8,911 bases of DNA, taken from contig DGQO01000125.1 in the NCBI GenBank assembly GCA_002400445.1, forward strand, positions 1-8,911. Reading direction: 5' to 3'. The notes beneath the pieces were generated by a model. That model was not told where the DNA came from, searched no databases, and saw only the letters and a program-made list of their open reading frames with translations. This document shows, piece by piece, positions 5,398 through 8,911 of the stretch. Within the stretch, counting starts at the first letter, position 1, and each line of letters starts with the position of its first letter. This DNA comes from Chitinophagaceae bacterium UBA4412. GTDB lineage: Bacteria; Bacteroidota; Bacteroidia; Chitinophagales; Chitinophagaceae. The position numbers and the translations under genes are program-made.

Positions 5398-6804
5398 ATG
5401 AAAGATGCGTTAAAAAGAATTTCTTGTATTCGTAGCTTCGCTTTCATGCATTTTCCGCCGGGGTTTATTCCTTCCATCCAAAATACTGAGGGTTTTGATA
5501 TGCCCGCTTTTGTGCAGGCACATACTTTGCCACCGCCAGTAAGCGTACGCCTCAACCCCGGGAAAATGCCACTGCCACAAGCGGGATGGCAAGCGGACAA
5601 AATACCCTGGAGCAGCCATGGTTATTACTTACAGGAACGTCCACTCTTTACTACCGATCCTTTGTTTCATGCCGGCGCATATTATGTGCAGGAAGCGAGT
5701 AGTATGTTTTTAGAACAGGCGCTGCGGCAATCCTGTAACTTAACACAACCCTTAAAGCTGCTCGATCTCTGTGCAGCACCTGGTGGAAAATCTACCCTGC
5801 TGCAATCCCTGATTTCGGATGATAGTTTATTGCTGAGTAATGAGGTAATAAAACCCAGGGCCAATATCCTTGCAGAAAATATAACGAAATGGGGAGCGTC
5901 AAATGTAGTCGTAACCAATAACGATCCTAAGGACTTTGAACGACTACCTGAATTTTTCGATTGCATAGTGATTGATGCGCCTTGCAGCGGCAGCGGTCTT
6001 TTTCGCAAAGATGCAGCAGCCATGGACGAATGGACCGAGGGCAGTGTGGCCATGTGCAGTAAACGGCAGCAGCGGATTATCACCGATGTAATCGGATCGC
6101 TCAAACCAGGGGCTGTATTAATTTATTCAACCTGCTCTTATTCAGCGGAGGAAGATGAAGATATTGCAGATTGGTTACTGGAAACTTACCCGGTAAAAAG
6201 CCTCCCTCTTCAAACCGATCCTGCCTGGAATATTGTAGAAACGCATTCTCCAAAACACAGCGCTGCAGGTTATCGTTTTTTTCCTGACCGGCTAAAAGGC
6301 GAGGGGTTTTTCCTGGCAGTATTTAAAAAAGAAGGCGAATCAGACCTGGAAAAGCAATCGTTTAAAAAAATAAAAGAAACGGTTTCTGCAGCAGAGCAGC
6401 AATTACTGAGTACTTACCTGCGGCCAGGAGCAGATGTTATTTTTCACAAATGGCAGGAAGATATTTTAGCTTTTCCTACTGCGGTTTATCCGCACTTTTT
6501 ACCATTGCAAAAAAGTTTATACATCAAAAAGGCTGGCGTAAATATGGGGCAACTCATCCGTGCGGAACTGTTGCCTTCACATGAATGGGCGCTGTACACG
6601 GATGCAGCCGCAGCACTACCTCTCATAGATTTGAGCCTGGATCTTGCCCTGGATTATCTCCGCAAAAAAGACATCAGCTTGCCGGCACAGCCATCAGGCT
6701 GGGCAGTAGTGCAATACCAAAAAATTTCGCTCGGCCTCGTTAAAATTCTGCCTTCCCGCATCAATAATTATTACCCCAAAGCATGGCGGATTCTTAACAA
6801 GTGA
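5398..6804 (+). CDS. RsmF/YebU-like RNA (cytosine-5) methyltransferase, RsmB/NOP family
   Basis: It transfers a methyl group from S-adenosylmethionine to C5 of cytosine in RNA, most likely 16S rRNA. The 468-residue reading has an N-terminal PPVSVRLNP segment (46-54) and the segment GAYYVQEASSMF (93-104) typical of the family. The SAM-binding motif DLCAAPGGKS is at 123-132, motif IV DAPCSGSGLFRKD at 193-205 with Cys196, and motif VI STCSYS at 244-249 with the catalytic nucleophile Cys246. After a linker near 310-335, a C-terminal region (about 335-468) ends in GWAVVQYQKISLGLVKI...NNYYPKAWRI, resembling the RsmF RNA-binding tail. Both cysteines are present, so it should be active. The longest reading is listed. 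Family-like sequence begins at Met17 (HFPPGFIPSIQNTEGFD), so the ATG at 5446 is at least as likely; neither start has a ribosome binding site. The specific rRNA position (C1407 for E. coli RsmF) is not proven for this clade. Confidence 0.93.
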   Translation: MKDALKRISCIRSFAFMHFPPGFIPSIQNTEGFDMPAFVQAHTLPPPVSVRLNPGKMPLPQAGWQADKIPWSSHGYYLQERPLFTTDPLFHAGAYYVQEASSMFLEQALRQSCNLTQPLKLLDLCAAPGGKSTLLQSLISDDSLLLSNEVIKPRANILAENITKWGASNVVVTNNDPKDFERLPEFFDCIVIDAPCSGSGLFRKDAAAMDEWTEGSVAMCSKRQQRIITDVIGSLKPGAVLIYSTCSYSAEEDEDIADWLLETYPVKSLPLQTDPAWNIVETHSPKHSAAGYRFFPDRLKGEGFFLAVFKKEGESDLEKQSFKKIKETVSAAEQQLLSTYLRPGADVIFHKWQEDILAFPTAVYPHFLPLQKSLYIKKAGVNMGQLIRAELLPSHEWALYTDAAAALPLIDLSLDLALDYLRKKDISLPAQPSGWAVVQYQKISLGLVKILPSRINNYYPKAWRILNK

Positions 6805-6810
6805 GTCCGG

Positions 6811-6839
6811 TTATCTACCAACTTATTTATGCATCTTTG
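6811..6839 (+). promoter_or_regulatory. Candidate promoter of the LysM/double-psi barrel gene
   Basis: CATCTTTG at 6832-6839 matches the Bacteroidota TAnnTTTG box at all fixed positions except the first base. TTA at 6811-6813 lies 18 bases upstream in place of TTG. The predicted start would be near 6845, just before the ATG at 6859. It fills the 54-base gap after the methyltransferase gene, where no terminator hairpin is visible, so the genes may also be co-transcribed. Confidence 0.35.
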
Positions 6840-6858
6840 TGCGTAGCTAAATTTTTAT

Positions 6859-7797
6859 ATGAAAAATTTATTGATCCTTTTTCTCCTCGCTTTTCCATTT
6901 TTTGCCGGTGCACAAAAGACCCATACGGTGGGCCCAAAAGAAAGTTTGTTTTCTATTGGACGCCTCTATAGTGTGCATCCAAGGGAACTGGCAGAGTACA
7001 ACCATATTTCTTTTGAAGGCGGACTCACGATTGGGCAGGTACTTAAAATACCGGGCAAGCCCAGCATGGCACCCGTAGGTGAAGCGGCCCCCGCACCGCC
7101 GGCACCACCCGCAAAGACAGAAGCTGCAAAACCAGCCGTGGTTAAAACTGAAAAGAAAGCTGCAGGCAGCGCACCGGTTTATCATACGGTGGCACCAAAG
7201 GAAGGTCTTTATGGCATTAGCAAACATTACAATATAACGATAGAGCAGATAAAACAATGGAACCAATTGCAGGGTGATGCTCTTGATATTGGTCAGCAAC
7301 TGATTGTAGGATACAATGGCAATTCAGCTCCTGTAGCCAGCACTCCTGAACCAGCAAAGCCGGCTCCCGTGGCTAAAGTACAACCCGAACCTCAAGCGAA
7401 AGCAGAACCGATGGCCCCTGTAGTAACCAGCACTGCAACTGCACCAAAAGCAGAGCCGGTAAAAACGGTAACGGATGCAAAAGGTGGGTTTTTTAAAAAC
7501 TTGTATAACGAAGCCGAAGGCGGCAAAAATGGTCATACCCGCACCGGTACGGCGGGCGTATTTAAAAGTACCAGTGGCTGGGAAGATGGCAAATATTATT
7601 GCCTGCACAATACTGCACCTGCAGGCACTATTGTAAAAATTACCAACACCCTCACCCAAAAATCTGTCTATGCAAAAGTGCTGGACCTTATTCCGGATAT
7701 ACGTCAAAATGAAACTGTCGTGATCCGGGTGAGCAACGCTGCTTCGGGAGCGCTTGGTGGCAGCATGGAAGATTTTAGTTGCGTGGTAGAATGGTAA
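6859..7797 (+). CDS. Secreted protein with two LysM domains and an RlpA-like double-psi beta-barrel
   Basis: The 312-residue product starts with a signal peptide (MKNLLILFLLAFPFFAGA, with Gln19 as probable mature N-terminus). LysM 1 spans about 22-65 (HTVGPKESLFSIGRLYSVHPRELAEYN) and LysM 2 about 108-152 (YHTVAPKEGLYGISKHYNITIEQIKQWN). Both should bind N-acetylglucosamine polymers such as peptidoglycan. Ala/Pro/Lys-rich linkers (66-107, 153-205) separate them from a C-terminal region (about 228-312) with the pattern GTIVKITNTLTQKSVYAKVLD...VVIRVSNAASGALGG, which resembles RlpA-type double-psi barrels. The NDRGPF-like stretch of lytic RlpA proteins is replaced by VLDLIPDIR, keeping Asp276 but losing the rest, so the barrel may bind rather than cleave glycan. 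It probably acts in the periplasm on the cell wall. The ATG at 6859 is the only start that includes the signal peptide. Confidence 0.92.
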   Translation: MKNLLILFLLAFPFFAGAQKTHTVGPKESLFSIGRLYSVHPRELAEYNHISFEGGLTIGQVLKIPGKPSMAPVGEAAPAPPAPPAKTEAAKPAVVKTEKKAAGSAPVYHTVAPKEGLYGISKHYNITIEQIKQWNQLQGDALDIGQQLIVGYNGNSAPVASTPEPAKPAPVAKVQPEPQAKAEPMAPVVTSTATAPKAEPVKTVTDAKGGFFKNLYNEAEGGKNGHTRTGTAGVFKSTSGWEDGKYYCLHNTAPAGTIVKITNTLTQKSVYAKVLDLIPDIRQNETVVIRVSNAASGALGGSMEDFSCVVEW

Positions 7798-7822
7798 TAA
7801 TAAACGGAACTCATCTTTTTTA

Positions 7823-7844
7823 TTTATGGCTTAGGCCTCATAAA
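7823..7844. repeat. Short dyad TTTATG-N10-CATAAA in the 7798-7856 gap
   Basis: A perfect 6-bp AT-rich inverted repeat with a GC-richer centre lies in the 59-base gap between the LysM gene and the aminopeptidase gene. It lacks a terminator-like GC stem and T-run. It may be a regulatory dyad or chance. No convincing promoter was found in this gap, so read-through from the LysM gene is plausible. Confidence 0.15.
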
Positions 7845-7856
7845 CAAATTTCCTGC

Positions 7857-8911
7857 ATGAAAAAGTTCTTGCTCTCTTTAAGTTGTATTGTATTTGCCGC
7901 CGGCGCATGGGCGCAGGGTAACCTCGATCGAAAGTCTGCCGCTGCAGCCATAGAAAATAAGCAGCAGACGGTTGCACTGTCTGGTAACAGTACGGGGCCG
8001 CAATTTTCCATTGAAAAGAATAATCCTGCCACACCGGTGAAGAGCCAGCAGCGCACAGGCACTTGCTGGAGTTTTTCTACTACGGCAGTACTGGAAAGCC
8101 AGATGCTGCGTAATAATCTTACCGATGCAGATCTGAGCGAAATGTTTACCGTACGCAATATTTATAAAGAGAAAGCCCGCAATTATGTGCTTCGCCAGGG
8201 TGCTGCACAGTTTGGCGAAGGCGCCCTTGGCCACGATGTAATTCGTGCAGTAGCCACTTATGGTGCCATGCCGGAGAGTGCATATAGCGGTCATGCCAAT
8301 GGAGAAAGTTTTTATAACCATGCAGACATGGTGCAGGAATTAAAATCTTACCTGGACGATGTGCTGGCAAGCTTTAATAAAAAATCCCTTCGGGCTGTAA
8401 GCGTAACGCCAAACTGGATGGATGGGTATGAGAAAATACTGGATAAACATATGGGCGCTGCCCCATCCGATTTTGTGTACAACAACAAAAGATACACGGC
8501 AGAGCGTTTTGCAAAAGACGTATTGAAATTTGATCCGAACGACTATGTGAATATTACTTCATTTACACACCATCCCTATTACGCACCCTATGTGATAGAA
8601 GTGCCCGATAATTTTAGCAACGGCAGTTACTACAATATTCCCCTCAAAGAAATGATTGAACTGGTAAAAACAAGCGTGCGCAATGGTTACACGGTTTTAT
8701 GGGATGCAGATGTGAGCAACCCTGGTTTTCAAAGCAAGGCTGGTGTAGCCATGAGTACCGATTCATCAGGGCTCGTGAACGAAAATGTAAACCCGGATGC
8801 AAAGGAAATGACCTGGGATGAAAATATTCGCCAGCGCTTATACGAAACATTGGTTACGCAGGATGATCACCTGATGCAGATCACCGGCCTCTCTAAATCA
8901 AAAGGAGGCAA
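7857..8911 (+). CDS. Secreted aminopeptidase C / bleomycin hydrolase family cysteine peptidase (C1B), 3' end cut by window
   Basis: From the ATG at 7857 the frame stays open for 351 codons to the right edge, so the C-terminus is missing. A signal peptide (MKKFLLSLSCIVFAAGAWA, with Gln20 as probable mature N-terminus) is followed by the papain-fold active site PVKSQQRTGTCWSFS: oxyanion Gln64 and nucleophile Cys70. The catalytic His is probably His338 in DDHLMQITGL. The active-site Asn, expected a short distance later in an NSWG-like motif, lies beyond the edge. Between them are helical and insert regions characteristic of C1B enzymes rather than plain papains. C1B peptidases remove N-terminal residues from peptides. 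The E. coli-independent classical forms (PepC, bleomycin hydrolase) are cytosolic, whereas this one is exported, probably to the periplasm, where it could trim peptides for uptake. The Cys10 in the signal peptide is not in a lipobox. It lies 59 bases after the LysM gene on the same strand. Confidence 0.92.
   Translation, partial: MKKFLLSLSCIVFAAGAWAQGNLDRKSAAAAIENKQQTVALSGNSTGPQFSIEKNNPATPVKSQQRTGTCWSFSTTAVLESQMLRNNLTDADLSEMFTVRNIYKEKARNYVLRQGAAQFGEGALGHDVIRAVATYGAMPESAYSGHANGESFYNHADMVQELKSYLDDVLASFNKKSLRAVSVTPNWMDGYEKILDKHMGAAPSDFVYNNKRYTAERFAKDVLKFDPNDYVNITSFTHHPYYAPYVIEVPDNFSNGSYYNIPLKEMIELVKTSVRNGYTVLWDADVSNPGFQSKAGVAMSTDSSGLVNENVNPDAKEMTWDENIRQRLYETLVTQDDHLMQITGLSKSKGG

Noticed and set aside
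7066..7480. Repetitive GC-richer stretch encoding Ala/Pro/Lys, first considered as a DNA repeat array.
   Set aside because: It is in frame and makes ordinary flexible linkers between the LysM and barrel domains, with no exact DNA repeat unit.
7838..8370. Several overlapping minus-strand open frames opposite the aminopeptidase gene.
   Set aside because: The plus strand here encodes a clear peptidase with signal peptide and active-site residues; the minus frames are low-complexity, Cys/Arg-rich shadows.
1..8911. Mobile elements, defence genes, toxin-antitoxin pairs, CRISPR arrays or tRNA genes.
   Set aside because: No transposase, integrase, nuclease, regular spacer-repeat pattern or tRNA-like fold was found. 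The gene content is ordinary chromosomal.

Overview
The window looks like chromosomal DNA from a Bacteroidota bacterium, most likely a member of the Chitinophagaceae or a close relative. Three things point that way. All three predicted secreted proteins have signal peptides that end in Ala followed by Gln. Recognisable Shine-Dalgarno sequences are largely absent and promoter-like boxes resemble the Bacteroidota TAnnTTTG type. The gene families (WG-repeat protein, LysM plus double-psi barrel protein, secreted C1B peptidase) are common there. The family-level placement is an inference. No rRNA, tRNA, CRISPR array, transposase, integrase or phage gene was seen.

Left block (1-3057). A universal stress protein gene runs off the left edge on the minus strand. 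It diverges from a two-component system on the plus strand: an OmpR/PhoB-type response regulator and a membrane histidine kinase joined by a TGATG stop/start overlap. A 139-residue, four-helix membrane protein gene of unknown function follows and ends at a long perfect hairpin. The main result of the hunt is here. An identical tandem half-site, TTCTAAT-N4-TTCTAAT with an 11-bp period, occurs exactly twice in the window. One copy lies in the divergent usp/regulator gap and one just upstream of the membrane protein gene. Seen in the direction of usp and of the membrane protein gene, both copies are followed at identical distances by TTTAA and by a TAC-N-TT box. This looks like the DNA signature of a local regulon in which the two-component system controls usp, the membrane protein gene and perhaps itself.

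Middle block (3144-5144). A large secreted WG-repeat protein is encoded on the minus strand, convergent with the membrane protein gene. A perfect 11-bp inverted repeat lies 27 bases before its start codon.

Right block (5398-8911). Three co-directional plus-strand genes encode an RsmF/YebU-like RNA m5C methyltransferase, a secreted protein with two LysM domains and an RlpA-like double-psi beta-barrel, and a secreted bleomycin-hydrolase-type cysteine aminopeptidase cut by the right edge. They look like ordinary housekeeping and envelope genes; nothing shows that they work as one pathway.

Gaps between genes are short (53 to 253 bases), and their contents are described in the feature list.
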